This document shows, piece after piece, positions 1-9,982 of a stretch of DNA of 43,079 bases. The stretch comes from an uncultured Bacilli bacterium (GTDB lineage: Bacteria > Bacillota_I > Bacilli_A > RF39 > UBA660), in contig CANQSO010000006.1 in assembly GCA_947626535.1 (NCBI GenBank), positions 1 through 43,079 of the forward strand, read 5' to 3'. The translations under genes and the position numbers were made by a program. The notes beneath the pieces are model-generated. The model had not been told where the DNA came from, made no database searches, and worked only from the letters and a program-made list of their open reading frames with translations. Position 1 is the first letter of the stretch, and every line of letters starts with the position of its first letter.

Positions 1-6
1 AAGAAA

Positions 7-639
7 TTGATTCACGTGGAAATGAATACAAATAATCCAGCCTATTTACATCTTAGAAATGCTTGTTACTTTTTTAACAAAATAAGTTCTCAAACTAAAA
101 TTGGCGAAAACTATGATTTACAATATGAATTCATTCATATTGATTTCACGTATAATATGAAAGATAGCAAAAATGTGGTTGAAAAGTATACTATCACAAA
201 TGAAGATGGTTCTAAAAATTATTTAGATAACATTGAAATATGGGAATTCAACATGGACATAGCTAACAGTTTTTGGTACAATAAAGATGAAAAAAACATT
301 AATAAATATAAGCATTTAATAATGTTTGATTTAGATAAAAATGATCTAAAAACTTTAAGTAATGGAGATGATTTTGTGGCTAAGTATACTGATGAATTAA
401 CCAAATTAAATGACAGTGATGAATTTCAAAGTTGGATGACCTATGAAGAAGACCAACAAATGATTTTAAATACCGAAAAAAAGATGTCTTACAATGAAGG
501 CTTAGAAAAAGGTAAACTTGAAGGTCAAAATGACAGCAAACTTGAAATTGCTAAGAAAATGTTAAATGATAATATACCAGTAGATAAAATTATGACTTTT
601 ACTGATTTATCAAAAGAAGAAATTTTAGAGTTAAAATAA
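7..639 (+). CDS. Rpn-family recombination-promoting nuclease / PD-(D/E)XK transposase-like protein, C-terminal part (5' end probably outside window)
   Basis: ORF open at the window edge; C-terminal pattern 'YNEGLEKGKLEGQ...LEIAKKMLNDNIPVDKIMTFTDLSKEEILELK' is typical of Rpn/PDDEXK_2 family tails; 'FWYNKDEKNINKYKHLIMFDL' resembles family interior. Confidence 0.75.
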   Translation: MIHVEMNTNNPAYLHLRNACYFFNKISSQTKIGENYDLQYEFIHIDFTYNMKDSKNVVEKYTITNEDGSKNYLDNIEIWEFNMDIANSFWYNKDEKNINKYKHLIMFDLDKNDLKTLSNGDDFVAKYTDELTKLNDSDEFQSWMTYEEDQQMILNTEKKMSYNEGLEKGKLEGQNDSKLEIAKKMLNDNIPVDKIMTFTDLSKEEILELK

Positions 640-682
640 TTAACAATTTATTGTATAAAATATTGACATATTTTAATTTAAA

Positions 683-709
683 TTAGCATTTTGTATTGAC
701 AAGTGCTAA
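683..709 (+). promoter_or_regulatory. CIRCE-like HrcA operator 1 (TTAGCATTT-N9-AAGTGCTAA)
   Basis: Inverted repeat matching the CIRCE consensus TTAGCACTC-N9-GAGTGCTAA with N9 spacing; overlaps the -35 of the hrcA promoter. Confidence 0.8.
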
Positions 710-723
710 TTTTTTAGTATAAT
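696..723 (+). promoter_or_regulatory. SigA-type promoter of the hrcA operon (TTGACA-N16-TATAAT)
   Basis: TTGACA at 696-701 and TATAAT at 718-723, upstream of hrcA and overlapping CIRCE 1. Confidence 0.8.
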
Positions 724-727
724 TAAT

Positions 728-754
728 TTAGCACTTGCATATATTAGGTGCTAG
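728..754 (+). promoter_or_regulatory. CIRCE-like HrcA operator 2 (TTAGCACTT-N9-AGGTGCTAG)
   Basis: Second inverted repeat with 9-bp arms and N9 spacer, just upstream of the hrcA RBS. Confidence 0.78.
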
Positions 755-764
755 AGGATGTGAA

Positions 765-1772
765 ATGATGAACAATAGACAAGAAAGTATTCTAAAGTAT
801 ATTGTGGAATCTTATATTAAAACAGTTAAGCCTGTTGGAAGTAAGTCGTTGTGCAAAAAGTTACAGTGTTCATCGGCTACAATTAGAAATGAAATGGCTA
901 AGTTAGAAGAATTAGGTTTTTTAGAAAAAAATCATATCTCTTCTGGTCGTATTCCATCAGAAAAAGGTTATAAGTATTATGTTGAAAAACTAATGAAGCC
1001 TAAAGAATTAACTGGGGAAGATGTATTGAAACTACAAACGATTTTTCAAAATCAGGAATTACAACTTTCTGATGCAATTAATCAATGTGTGGAAATAATT
1101 AGTGAAATAACTAATTATACAAGTATTGTTTTAGGAAAAAAATCAATGGATAATACTTTACAACAAGTATCGATTATTCCATTAGCTAATAATAAGATTG
1201 TTGCTTTAGTATGTACTGATCATGGTATTGTTCAAAATAAACAATTTAACTTGCCTAATAATATTAATATTGATGAGATTGTTAAAACTTGTGATATTAT
1301 TAATAAAATGCTTATTGGAACACCTATTAGAAAAGTATCAGAAAGACTTGAATATGAAATTAAACCGATTATTGCTGATAAAATTAAACAATATGAAACC
1401 GTTTATAATATTTTTTCTAAAACATTTCATGATTTTGCTAGTAAAGTTCATGAAAATGTTCATGTTAGTGGAGCTAACTTTTTATTAGACGCTCCAGAAT
1501 ATAGTAATGTTGAAGAAGTTAAAAAGATTCTTTCTAAATTTGATGATGAAAATTTTATTAATAAGATTGAAGCAAGTGATGATGAAGAAGGAGTAAATGT
1601 CTACATTGGCGGCGAAAATGAATTTGACCCTAATGTGACGATTATTAAAACTACATTCCATCGTAATGGTGAAGATGGGACAATTGCTATTATTGGACCT
1701 AAGCGAATGGAATATGCTAAAGTTGTTGGCCTTTTATCATATATTAATGAACAATTAAATAAGGAGGATTAA
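765..1772 (+). CDS. hrcA: Heat-inducible transcription repressor HrcA
   Basis: N-terminal winged-helix 'RQESILKYIVESYIKTVKPVGSKSL', 'SSATIRNEMAKLEELGFLEKNHISSGRIPSEKGYKYYVE'; ATG at 765/768 behind AGAGG fits better than the tracked start at 735, which lies inside CIRCE 2. Confidence 0.96.
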   Translation: MMNNRQESILKYIVESYIKTVKPVGSKSLCKKLQCSSATIRNEMAKLEELGFLEKNHISSGRIPSEKGYKYYVEKLMKPKELTGEDVLKLQTIFQNQELQLSDAINQCVEIISEITNYTSIVLGKKSMDNTLQQVSIIPLANNKIVALVCTDHGIVQNKQFNLPNNINIDEIVKTCDIINKMLIGTPIRKVSERLEYEIKPIIADKIKQYETVYNIFSKTFHDFASKVHENVHVSGANFLLDAPEYSNVEEVKKILSKFDDENFINKIEASDDEEGVNVYIGGENEFDPNVTIIKTTFHRNGEDGTIAIIGPKRMEYAKVVGLLSYINEQLNKED

Positions 1773-1773
1773 G

Positions 1774-2319
1774 ATGGACGAAAAAAAAGAAAATATTAAT
1801 GCTGAAAATGAAGCAAAAGTTAAAAAGAAAAAAAATCATAATAAATGGCAAGAACAAAATGAAAAGTTAGTTAAACAAAATGCGGAATTAAATGATAAGC
1901 TTTTAAGAATTACAGCTGAGATGCAAAATATGAAAAGGCATTTTGAAGAAGATAAGACGCGTTTAATTAAATATGATGGGGAAAAATTAATATTAGAGAT
2001 TTTACCTATTGTTGATAATTTTGAAAGAGCGATTATCTTAGATGATGAGAATTTAAGTGATGAATTAAGTAAATTCTTAAGTGGTTTTAAAATGATTTAC
2101 GGTAATTTAGTAGACATTTTAAATAAATTAGAAGTTAAAGAAATAGAATGTGTTGGTAAACCTTTTGATTCTATTAGTATGAATGCGGTCTTAATTGACC
2201 ACATTAAAGACGTTGATGACAATATTGTCATTGATTGTATGCAAAAAGGTTATATGTATAAAGATAAAATAATTAGACCAGCCATGGTCAAAGTAAATAA
2301 TAAGGAGAGTGAAGAATAA
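1774..2319 (+). CDS. grpE: Nucleotide exchange factor GrpE
   Basis: '[17 protein letters not shown]', '[15 protein letters not shown]', C-terminal '[19 protein letters not shown]'; between hrcA and dnaK. Confidence 0.95.
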   Translation: MDEKKENINAENEAKVKKKKNHNKWQEQNEKLVKQNAELNDKLLRITAEMQNMKRHFEEDKTRLIKYDGEKLILEILPIVDNFERAIILDDENLSDELSKFLSGFKMIYGNLVDILNKLEVKEIECVGKPFDSISMNAVLIDHIKDVDDNIVIDCMQKGYMYKDKIIRPAMVKVNNKESEE

Positions 2320-4142
2320 TGGCAAAAATTATAGGTATTGATTTAGGTACAACAAATAGTTGTGTATCTATTATGGAAGGTGGAAGTCCTGTTGTAATTC
2401 CTAATGATGAAGGAGGAAGAACAACACCAAGTGTTGTAGCCTTTACTAAAGATGGTGAAACGTTAGTAGGGGATCGTGCTAAACGTCAAGCGGTAACTAA
2501 TCCTAAAAATACTATTTCATCTATTAAAAGAAAAATGGGGACTAGTGAAAAAACTAAAGCTAATGATAAAGAATGGACAGCTGAAGAAATATCTGCTAAG
2601 ATTTTAACTAAATTAAAAACGGATGCTGAAAGTTATTTAGGTGGAACAGTTAGTGAAGCTGTCATTACGGTTCCAGCATACTTTAATGATGCTCAAAGAC
2701 AAGCAACTAAAAATGCTGGTAAAATTGCTGGTTTAGATGTTAAACGTATTATTAATGAACCAACTGCGGCTGCTTTAGCTTATGGTCTTGATAAACAAGA
2801 AAAATTACAAACAATCTTAGTTTATGATTTAGGTGGTGGAACATTCGACGTTTCAATTCTTGAAATCGGTGATGGTGTTTATGATGTTAAATCAACTAGT
2901 GGTAATAATCGTTTAGGTGGTGATGATTTCGATCAAAGAATTATTGATTGGATGACTGATACCTTTAAAAAAGAAAATGGTATTGATTTAACTAAAGATT
3001 CAATGGCTATGCAACGTTTAAAAGATGCTGCTGAAAAAGCTAAGAAAGATTTATCTGGTATGAGTAAAACCCAAATAAATTTACCATTTATTTCGCAAAG
3101 TAGTGATGGTCCAGTTCATTTAGATATGGAACTATCTAAAGCTAAATTTGAAGATTTATGTCGTGATTTATTTGATTCAACTCTAGAACCAGTAAGAAAA
3201 GCTTTAAAAGATGCTAAATTAAGTGCTAAAGATATTGATGAAGTAATCTTAGTTGGTGGTTCTACTCGTATTCCATATATTCAAGAATTAGTTAAAAAAG
3301 AACTTGGTAAAGAACCTCATAAAGGTGTTAACCCTGATGAAGTTGTGGCCATGGGGGCAGCTATTCAAGGTGGTGTTTTAACTGGTGAAGTTGATGATTT
3401 AGTATTACTAGATGTAACGCCTTTATCTCTTGGTCTTGAAACTCTAGGTGGCGTTATGACGGTGTTAATTCCAAGAAATACAACTATTCCAACAAGTAAG
3501 AGTCAAGTATTTAGTACAGCTGCTGATAATCAACCTGCCGTAGACATTCATGTTTTACAAGGTGAAAGACCAATGGCTGCTGATAATAAAACTTTAGGTA
3601 ACTTCCAATTATCTAATATTCCACCAGCACCAAGAGGAATTCCGCAAATCGAAGTTAAATTTGATATTGATGCTAATGGTATTGTAAATGTTACAGCTAA
3701 AGATTTAGGTACTAATAAAGAACAATCTATTACTATTACTTCAAATACTAATTTAAGTGATGAAGAAATCGATAAAATGATGAAGGAAGCTGAAGCTAAT
3801 AAAGAACAAGATGAAAAACGTAAAGAAGAAGCTAATGTTAGAAATGATGCTGATTCAATGGTATTTGCTACAGAAAAAGCTCTTAAAGATTTAGGTGATA
3901 AAGTTGATAGTAAAGATAAAGAAGAAGCTGAAAATAAATTAAAAGAATTAAAAGAAGCTTTAGAAAAAGATGATGTAGAAGACATTAAAAAGAAAACGGA
4001 AAGCCTAAATGAAGTAGCAATGAAATTAGCAACTAAAGTATATGAAGAAGAAGCAAAGAAAAACCAAAATAATGAAAATACAACTACTGAAGAACCTAAA
4101 AAAGATGATGGTGTAGAAGAAGCTACATACGAAGAAAAATAA
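2319..4142 (+). CDS. dnaK: Molecular chaperone DnaK (Hsp70)
   Basis: '[19 protein letters not shown]', '[19 protein letters not shown]', '[16 protein letters not shown]'. Confidence 0.99.
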   Translation: MAKIIGIDLGTTNSCVSIMEGGSPVVIPNDEGGRTTPSVVAFTKDGETLVGDRAKRQAVTNPKNTISSIKRKMGTSEKTKANDKEWTAEEISAKILTKLKTDAESYLGGTVSEAVITVPAYFNDAQRQATKNAGKIAGLDVKRIINEPTAAALAYGLDKQEKLQTILVYDLGGGTFDVSILEIGDGVYDVKSTSGNNRLGGDDFDQRIIDWMTDTFKKENGIDLTKDSMAMQRLKDAAEKAKKDLSGMSKTQINLPFISQSSDGPVHLDMELSKAKFEDLCRDLFDSTLEPVRKALKDAKLSAKDIDEVILVGGSTRIPYIQELVKKELGKEPHKGVNPDEVVAMGAAIQGGVLTGEVDDLVLLDVTPLSLGLETLGGVMTVLIPRNTTIPTSKSQVFSTAADNQPAVDIHVLQGERPMAADNKTLGNFQLSNIPPAPRGIPQIEVKFDIDANGIVNVTAKDLGTNKEQSITITSNTNLSDEEIDKMMKEAEANKEQDEKRKEEANVRNDADSMVFATEKALKDLGDKVDSKDKEEAENKLKELKEALEKDDVEDIKKKTESLNEVAMKLATKVYEEEAKKNQNNENTTTEEPKKDDGVEEATYEEK

Positions 4143-4148
4143 TTAAAA

Positions 4149-4179
4149 GTGATGGTTCTAGGAAACTAGAACCTTTCAC
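4149..4179 (+). other. Intercistronic stem-loop (GTGA-t-GGTTCTAG-GAAA-CTAGAACC-t-TTCAC), GNRA-type tetraloop, no U-tract
   Basis: Perfect 8-bp stem with GAAA loop plus an outer extension, between dnaK and pepF. Confidence 0.75.
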
Positions 4180-4204
4180 GCGTTTAATAGAAAAGAGGTT
4201 TATT

Positions 4205-6001
4205 TTGAAAACATATAAGACTAGAGATGAAGTAGAACAAGAATACAAATGGGATTTAACATCTTTCTTTAAAAATGAAGAAGAATTTAATAAATCTTTA
4301 CAAGAATTAGAAAATAATATTAATCAAATTAAAAATTATGTTGGTTGTACGAAAGATGCAGATAAATTATATGAATTTTTAAATTTTGAGATAAATACTT
4401 TAGCTTTATTTGAAGATTTATATGTCTATGCTCATTTAATTAATGATCAGGAACTAGGAATATCTAAAAATATTGAAAGAAAAAATAAAACAATTATTTT
4501 AAATGGAAAATTAGAAACAGCTTTAAGTTTTTTTAATCCGGAATTATTAAAATTAAGTAATGAAGAATATCAATCTTTATTTACTAAAAATCCTAAATTA
4601 AATGAATATAAAGCCGTTTTAGATGATATTTATCGTTTTAAAGATCATATTTTAAATGAAGAAGAAGATATTATTGTAACTAAATTAGTTAATGCTATGG
4701 ATCATTTTGATGATATTTCATCAACTATGTTAAATAAAAATCATCATTATGGTTATGTTACAGTTGATGGTGAAAAAGTCTTAATTACTTCAACTAATTT
4801 TCGTAAATTAATGCGTAATCCAAAACAAGAAGTTAGAAGAAAAGTTTATATGGCTTTTCATAAAGTAATTGACCAATATAGTGATGTTAATGCTAATTTA
4901 TTAAATTCATATATAAGTATGGAAGAACAATTAGCAAGTATTTATAAATTCTCTAGTTCATGGGAACAAAAATTATTTTCTTTAGAATTAAGTGATAAAG
5001 TATTTAAAACTTTATGTGAAACAACAGAAAAAAATTTAGATGTTTTACATAAATTTTATACATTAAAAAAAGATGTTTTAAAATTAGAACCATTTAATTA
5101 TTATGATATAGCTTTACCAATGAGTCATAATAAAAAAGAATATAGTATTAAAGATTCTCAAAATATTATTAGAAATTCTTTAGAACCTTTAGGTAAAGAA
5201 TATTTAAATAAGTTTGAAAAGATTATTACTAATTGTTATATTGATTATTGTGAATATCAAGGTAAATGTAGTGGGGGTTATTCTTTTGGAACTTTAAAAC
5301 AAGATTCCAGAATATTATTAAGCTTTAATGGCAATTTAGATTCGGTATCAACAATTGCGCATGAAGCTGGACATAATGTTCATCATCAATTTATTAGAGA
5401 AAATAATCCTTTACAATATTTAGAATGTCCTAATATTGTTTGTGAAGTTGCCTCTTTAACTAATGAATTTTTGCTTTCTAATTATTTAGCTAAAAAAGGT
5501 AGTAGTAAAGAAGAAAAATTATCTGGTATTGAAAATATCTTAAATGTTATTGAAAATAATTTATATGGTGCGGTAAGAGAAGGCTTAATGGAAAAAAATA
5601 TGTATCAAGTTATAGCAAATGATGGAAGTTTAACTAAAGAATATTTAGATAATTTATCTAAAAAAAGTCTTAAAAAATATTTAGGACCTTGTGTTAAAGC
5701 TCATAAATATCTTAAAGATGGTTGGGTTACGAGAAGTCATTATTATATGAATTATTATTTATTTAGCTATGCTATTTGTGTTTGTGTGGCTGCTAATGTG
5801 GCTGATAAAATAATTAATGGCGATAAAGAAATGTTAGAAAATTATTTAAAATTTTTAAAGACTGGTTCTGATAAAAATCCAACGGAAATATATGCTATTT
5901 TAAAAATTGATTTAGAAAGTGCTGAAACATACAAACGCGCGATTGAATATTTTGATTCTTTAATAGCTAAATTTAGAGAAATATATGAAGGTGATGCATA
6001 A
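4205..6001 (+). CDS. pepF: Oligoendopeptidase F (M3 family metallopeptidase)
   Basis: '[21 protein letters not shown]' HExxH motif and overall M3B length/pattern; TTG start behind AGAGG. Confidence 0.93.
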   Translation: MKTYKTRDEVEQEYKWDLTSFFKNEEEFNKSLQELENNINQIKNYVGCTKDADKLYEFLNFEINTLALFEDLYVYAHLINDQELGISKNIERKNKTIILNGKLETALSFFNPELLKLSNEEYQSLFTKNPKLNEYKAVLDDIYRFKDHILNEEEDIIVTKLVNAMDHFDDISSTMLNKNHHYGYVTVDGEKVLITSTNFRKLMRNPKQEVRRKVYMAFHKVIDQYSDVNANLLNSYISMEEQLASIYKFSSSWEQKLFSLELSDKVFKTLCETTEKNLDVLHKFYTLKKDVLKLEPFNYYDIALPMSHNKKEYSIKDSQNIIRNSLEPLGKEYLNKFEKIITNCYIDYCEYQGKCSGGYSFGTLKQDSRILLSFNGNLDSVSTIAHEAGHNVHHQFIRENNPLQYLECPNIVCEVASLTNEFLLSNYLAKKGSSKEEKLSGIENILNVIENNLYGAVREGLMEKNMYQVIANDGSLTKEYLDNLSKKSLKKYLGPCVKAHKYLKDGWVTRSHYYMNYYLFSYAICVCVAANVADKIINGDKEMLENYLKFLKTGSDKNPTEIYAILKIDLESAETYKRAIEYFDSLIAKFREIYEGDA

Positions 6002-7137
6002 TGAATAAAAAAGATTATTATGAAGTATTAGGTGTCGATAAAAATGCTAGTGATGAAGAAATTAAAAGAGCATTTCGTAAGCTTGCAAAACAATATCATC
6101 CTGATATAAATAAAGAACCTGGTGCTGAAGAAAAATTTAAAGAAATAGGAGAAGCTTATGCGGTTTTATCTGACCCGCAAAAAAGAAGTCAATATGATCA
6201 GTTTGGCCATGCAGCTTTCGATGGTACTGGTGCCGGTGGTTTTGGGGGCTTTGATGCTGATGATATTGATTTAGGAGAAATTTTGCGAGCTGCTTTTGGC
6301 GATTCATTCGGTGGTTTTGGGGGCTTTGGAGGATTCTCTGACTTCTTTGGTGGAAGTGGTAGTTCATCTCGTGCTCGTAAAGGAAAGGATACCCTTTTAA
6401 GAGTTGATTTAACTTTCATGGAAGCTGCATTTGGAGTAGATAAAGATTTTGATTTAATGTTAAATGAAACTTGTGATGAATGTCATGGAGCAGGTGGCTT
6501 TGATGAAGATGTTTGTTCATATTGCCATGGCAGTGGTCGAGTAATGAGTGAACAACGAAGCATTTTTGGAGTAATTCAAAGTCAAAGTGTTTGTCCAAAA
6601 TGTGGAGGAAAAGGTAAAAGTTATAAAAAGTCTTGTTCAAAATGTTCTGGTACTGGTCATGTAAAACGTAAAAAAACCATATCTATTCATATTCCTGAAG
6701 GGGTTGATACTGGCTACCAACTAAGAATATCTGGAAAAGGTGAAGCTGGTATTAATGGTGGAGCAAATGGCGACATTTATATTGAATGTGTTGTTGAACA
6801 AAGTAAATTTTATGAACGTGATGGTGAAGATTTATATATTGAAGTACCAATTAATTTTGCTGAAGCAGCTTTAGGTTGTAAAAAAGAAATACCTACTATT
6901 TATGGAAATGTAGTTATGGATATTAAAGCTGGTGCAAATACAGGCGCTAAATATAAATTAAAAGGTAAAGGTCTTAAAGTTCCAAATAGTATGCGTAAAG
7001 GCGATATGTATGTCATTATTAAAGTTATTACACCATCTAAATTATCACGTGATCAAAAGAAATTATTTGAACAACTACTTAAAACTGATTTAGATACAGA
7101 TAGTGAATTTAAAGAATTTAATCGTAATTTAAAATAA
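6001..7137 (+). CDS. dnaJ: Chaperone DnaJ
   Basis: J-domain '[33 protein letters not shown]', G/F region, four CxxCxGxG zinc motifs. Confidence 0.98.
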   Translation: MNKKDYYEVLGVDKNASDEEIKRAFRKLAKQYHPDINKEPGAEEKFKEIGEAYAVLSDPQKRSQYDQFGHAAFDGTGAGGFGGFDADDIDLGEILRAAFGDSFGGFGGFGGFSDFFGGSGSSSRARKGKDTLLRVDLTFMEAAFGVDKDFDLMLNETCDECHGAGGFDEDVCSYCHGSGRVMSEQRSIFGVIQSQSVCPKCGGKGKSYKKSCSKCSGTGHVKRKKTISIHIPEGVDTGYQLRISGKGEAGINGGANGDIYIECVVEQSKFYERDGEDLYIEVPINFAEAALGCKKEIPTIYGNVVMDIKAGANTGAKYKLKGKGLKVPNSMRKGDMYVIIKVITPSKLSRDQKKLFEQLLKTDLDTDSEFKEFNRNLK

Positions 7138-7158
7138 GAAGCGAGAGCTTCTTTTTTT
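7136..7158 (+). terminator. Rho-independent terminator (AAGAAGC-GAGA-GCTTCTT-TTTTT)
   Basis: Hairpin plus T-run immediately after dnaJ stop. Confidence 0.85.
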
Positions 7159-7963
7159 AACTAATTTTAATTATTTTAGCGTGCAATACAACTTTAATAT
7201 TATCATTATAACAAGTAGATAAAGTAAGAATATGATCATTTTTATTAACAGTTGTTTTAAAATCATAAATACTTCGGTTAATTAATTTATTGATAAAATT
7301 ATTAAAATCATCTTCATTATTAAATTTTGTTTCAATATAATCATTTGTATTAGGAACTTTATAAACAGAAAATACTTGCCATAAACTATTTTTATCTTTA
7401 GTAGATACTTCAATAACAAAATTATTTTGATTATTAAGCCAATCATTAGTTAAAACATTTTTTAAACTACCAAACATCGTTTCATTAGCTCGTCCATGAG
7501 CATAAATAATATTATTTTGATCATTTAATTCTTTATTATTTCGATAATCTAAAAATACCCAACCAGCACCATTATAATGCTTATAAAAATCATGAGTTAA
7601 ATAATATTTGTTATCACTTGCTTGGACAAATGGATAATTAATATTAGTGCCTAAAACTTTTAACCATCCAACTGTATCATTATTAATAGAAATTAAATTA
7701 GTTAAATCAACATCCATTAAATTCATCTTAATAAAATCCCAATATGGATCATCTTCTTTAATTTCCTCACTTTTAATAACATTTTCGCTTATTTCTTCAT
7801 TAATAGTAATTTGGTCGGTTATATCATTTATTATTTTATTATTTTTATGATTATCAATAAACCAAATAACAATTTTAAAACTTGAATATATAAAAACTAA
7901 TAAAGCAATTAAAATAATTAACGATGACCATTTAAATTTTCTTTTTTTCTTCATATCTATCAC
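7157..7963 (-). CDS. Class B sortase-like protein
   Basis: N-terminal TM, 'VGWLKVLGTNINYPFVQASDNKYYLTHDF', His motif 'NIIYAHGR', Cys motif 'LTLSTC'; the usual catalytic Arg position reads Lys ('NIKVVLHAK'). Confidence 0.88.
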   Translation of the reverse strand: MIDMKKKRKFKWSSLIILIALLVFIYSSFKIVIWFIDNHKNNKIINDITDQITINEEISENVIKSEEIKEDDPYWDFIKMNLMDVDLTNLISINNDTVGWLKVLGTNINYPFVQASDNKYYLTHDFYKHYNGAGWVFLDYRNNKELNDQNNIIYAHGRANETMFGSLKNVLTNDWLNNQNNFVIEVSTKDKNSLWQVFSVYKVPNTNDYIETKFNNEDDFNNFINKLINRSIYDFKTTVNKNDHILTLSTCYNDNIKVVLHAKIIKIS

Positions 7964-8066
7964 AATATTACTCTATCACTTTTTAAGATTTTGAACAATA
8001 ATAATGAATTAATTCTAGTAATATTATTTATTATTTGATAAAATTAAAAAGAAAGTTGGTGGAATT

Positions 8067-8471
8067 ATGACTAGAAGTGAAGCAAGAGTCAAAGTAATGA
8101 CCATTTTATATCAAATAAATATTAATAATGATAATCATATCCCGTATAAAATAGATGAAATTATTAATGAAAATAATAAAGAAAATAAAAATTTTATTAA
8201 TGATTTAGTAAATGGAGTTTTAAATAAAAATGAAGAATTAGAAGAACTTGCTAATACTTATTTAAAAGATTGGAAAATAAATCGTTTAGATAAATTAGGA
8301 GCAATTATTTTAAAAATGGCTTTTTATGAAATAAAATACTCTGATACTCCAAATGTTGTGGCTATTGATGAAGCAATTAATTTAACTAAAAAATATTGTG
8401 ATGAAGAACTTGCTAAAATGATTAATGCTACTTTAGATAAATATTTAAAAAAAGAAGAGAAAAGAAGTTGA
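8067..8471 (+). CDS. nusB: Transcription antitermination factor NusB
   Basis: 'TRSEARVKVMTILYQ', 'INRLDKLGAIILKMAFYEI', 'VVAIDEAINLTKKY'. Confidence 0.93.
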   Translation: MTRSEARVKVMTILYQININNDNHIPYKIDEIINENNKENKNFINDLVNGVLNKNEELEELANTYLKDWKINRLDKLGAIILKMAFYEIKYSDTPNVVAIDEAINLTKKYCDEELAKMINATLDKYLKKEEKRS

Positions 8472-8475
8472 TTAA

Positions 8476-9747
8476 ATGGAACCAAAATATATAACAATTA
8501 GTCAAATAAATAATTATATTAAATTAATGTTTGATAAAAATGTTTATTTAAAAAAAATATGGCTTAAAGGAGAAATCAGTAATTTAAAAATTCATTCAAC
8601 AGGCCATATTTATTTGACTTTAAAAGATGATTATTCGCGAATAAGCGCTATTATGTTTAAAAGTAGTGCTAAAAATTTATTATTTAATCCGGAAGATGGA
8701 ATGAATGTTTTAGTAGAAGGAAGAATAAGTGTTTATCCCATTGGTGGTTCTTATCAAATATATATTGATAAAATGGAACAAGATGGTTTAGGTAATTTAT
8801 ATTTAAAATATGAAGAATTAAAAAAGAAATTACAAAGTGAAGGATATTTTGATCAAGCTCATAAACGACCGATACCAAAATATCCAGAAAAAATAGGGAT
8901 TGTAACCGCGCCTACTGGAGCCGCAATTAAAGATATTTTAAGTACTATTAAAAGAAGATATCCGATATGTGAAACAATTTTATTTCCAGCTTTAGTCCAA
9001 GGTGCTAGTGCAGCACCAAGTATTGTTAAACAAATTGAAATGGCTAATAATTATGATATTGATGTTTTAATTATCGGAAGAGGTGGAGGGTCAATTGAAG
9101 ATTTGTGGGCCTTTAATGAAGAGATTGTCGCAAAAGCCATTTATAACTCGAAAGTTCCAATTATAAGTGCGGTAGGTCATGAAGTAGATTTTACCATTTC
9201 TGATTATGTAGCAGATCTTAGAGCTCCAACTCCTACAGGCGCTGCGGAAATGGCCGTACCAACAATATTAGAAGTTAAAAATATTTTAAAGACTTATGAA
9301 ATTAAAACTAGTAATGCCATGATTAATAAATTAGATAATTTAAAACATCGTTTAAAAATTAATAAAGATAATTATATCTTAAAAAATCCAACAGTTCTAT
9401 ACGATATAAAATTACAAAAACTAGATGGTATTATTGAAAACTTACATAATAGTTATCAAAAATTAATTGAAAAAAAAGAATTTTTATTAAAAAAATATCA
9501 AGAACATTACATAATTTTAAATCCGGATACTATAATTTTTAATAAACAAAATAGTTTAAAATATATTATTCAGACTTTAAAATTATTAAATCCTTTAAAT
9601 ATTTTAGATAATGGCTATTCTTTAGTAAAAAAAGATGGTAAGATAATTAAAGATGCTAGTAATGTTAAAGTAAAAGATGAACTAGAAATACTTTTAAGTA
9701 AAGGAAGTTTAAATGTTATTGTAAAGGAGAGTAAAAATGAAAGATAA
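8476..9747 (+). CDS. xseA: Exodeoxyribonuclease VII large subunit
   Basis: 'VYLKKIWLKGEISNLKIHSTGHIYLTLKD', 'KIGIVTAPTGAAIKDILSTIKRR', 'IIGRGGGSIEDLWAFNEE'. Confidence 0.97.
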   Translation: MEPKYITISQINNYIKLMFDKNVYLKKIWLKGEISNLKIHSTGHIYLTLKDDYSRISAIMFKSSAKNLLFNPEDGMNVLVEGRISVYPIGGSYQIYIDKMEQDGLGNLYLKYEELKKKLQSEGYFDQAHKRPIPKYPEKIGIVTAPTGAAIKDILSTIKRRYPICETILFPALVQGASAAPSIVKQIEMANNYDIDVLIIGRGGGSIEDLWAFNEEIVAKAIYNSKVPIISAVGHEVDFTISDYVADLRAPTPTGAAEMAVPTILEVKNILKTYEIKTSNAMINKLDNLKHRLKINKDNYILKNPTVLYDIKLQKLDGIIENLHNSYQKLIEKKEFLLKKYQEHYIILNPDTIIFNKQNSLKYIIQTLKLLNPLNILDNGYSLVKKDGKIIKDASNVKVKDELEILLSKGSLNVIVKESKNER

Positions 9748-9982
9748 AGAAAAAACATTTGAAAGTGCTTTAAATGAATTAGAACAAATTGTTAAAGATT
9801 TAGAAAGTGGTAATATTTCTTTGGATGACGCGATGAGTAAATATACGACAGCAATGAATTTAGTTAAATTTTGTCAAGAAAAATTAGATAATGCTACTAA
9901 ACAAGTTAATAAAATTTTAAATGAAAATAATGAATTAGTTGATTTTAAAGTAGATGAAGGTGAAGAAGATGAAACTAACTAA
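9737..9982 (+). CDS. xseB: Exodeoxyribonuclease VII small subunit
   Basis: 'TFESALNELEQIVKDLESGNISLDDAMSKY', overlaps xseA end. Confidence 0.95.
   Translation: MKDKEKTFESALNELEQIVKDLESGNISLDDAMSKYTTAMNLVKFCQEKLDNATKQVNKILNENNELVDFKVDEGEEDETN

Noticed and set aside
3548-3985. 145-aa minus-strand ORF antisense to dnaK
   Set aside because: Ser/Leu-rich shadow ORF created by codon bias of dnaK; no RBS or independent support.
6137-6640. Three minus-strand ORFs antisense to dnaJ (His/Pro-rich)
   Set aside because: Shadow ORFs opposite the Gly/Phe-rich and zinc-finger regions of dnaJ.
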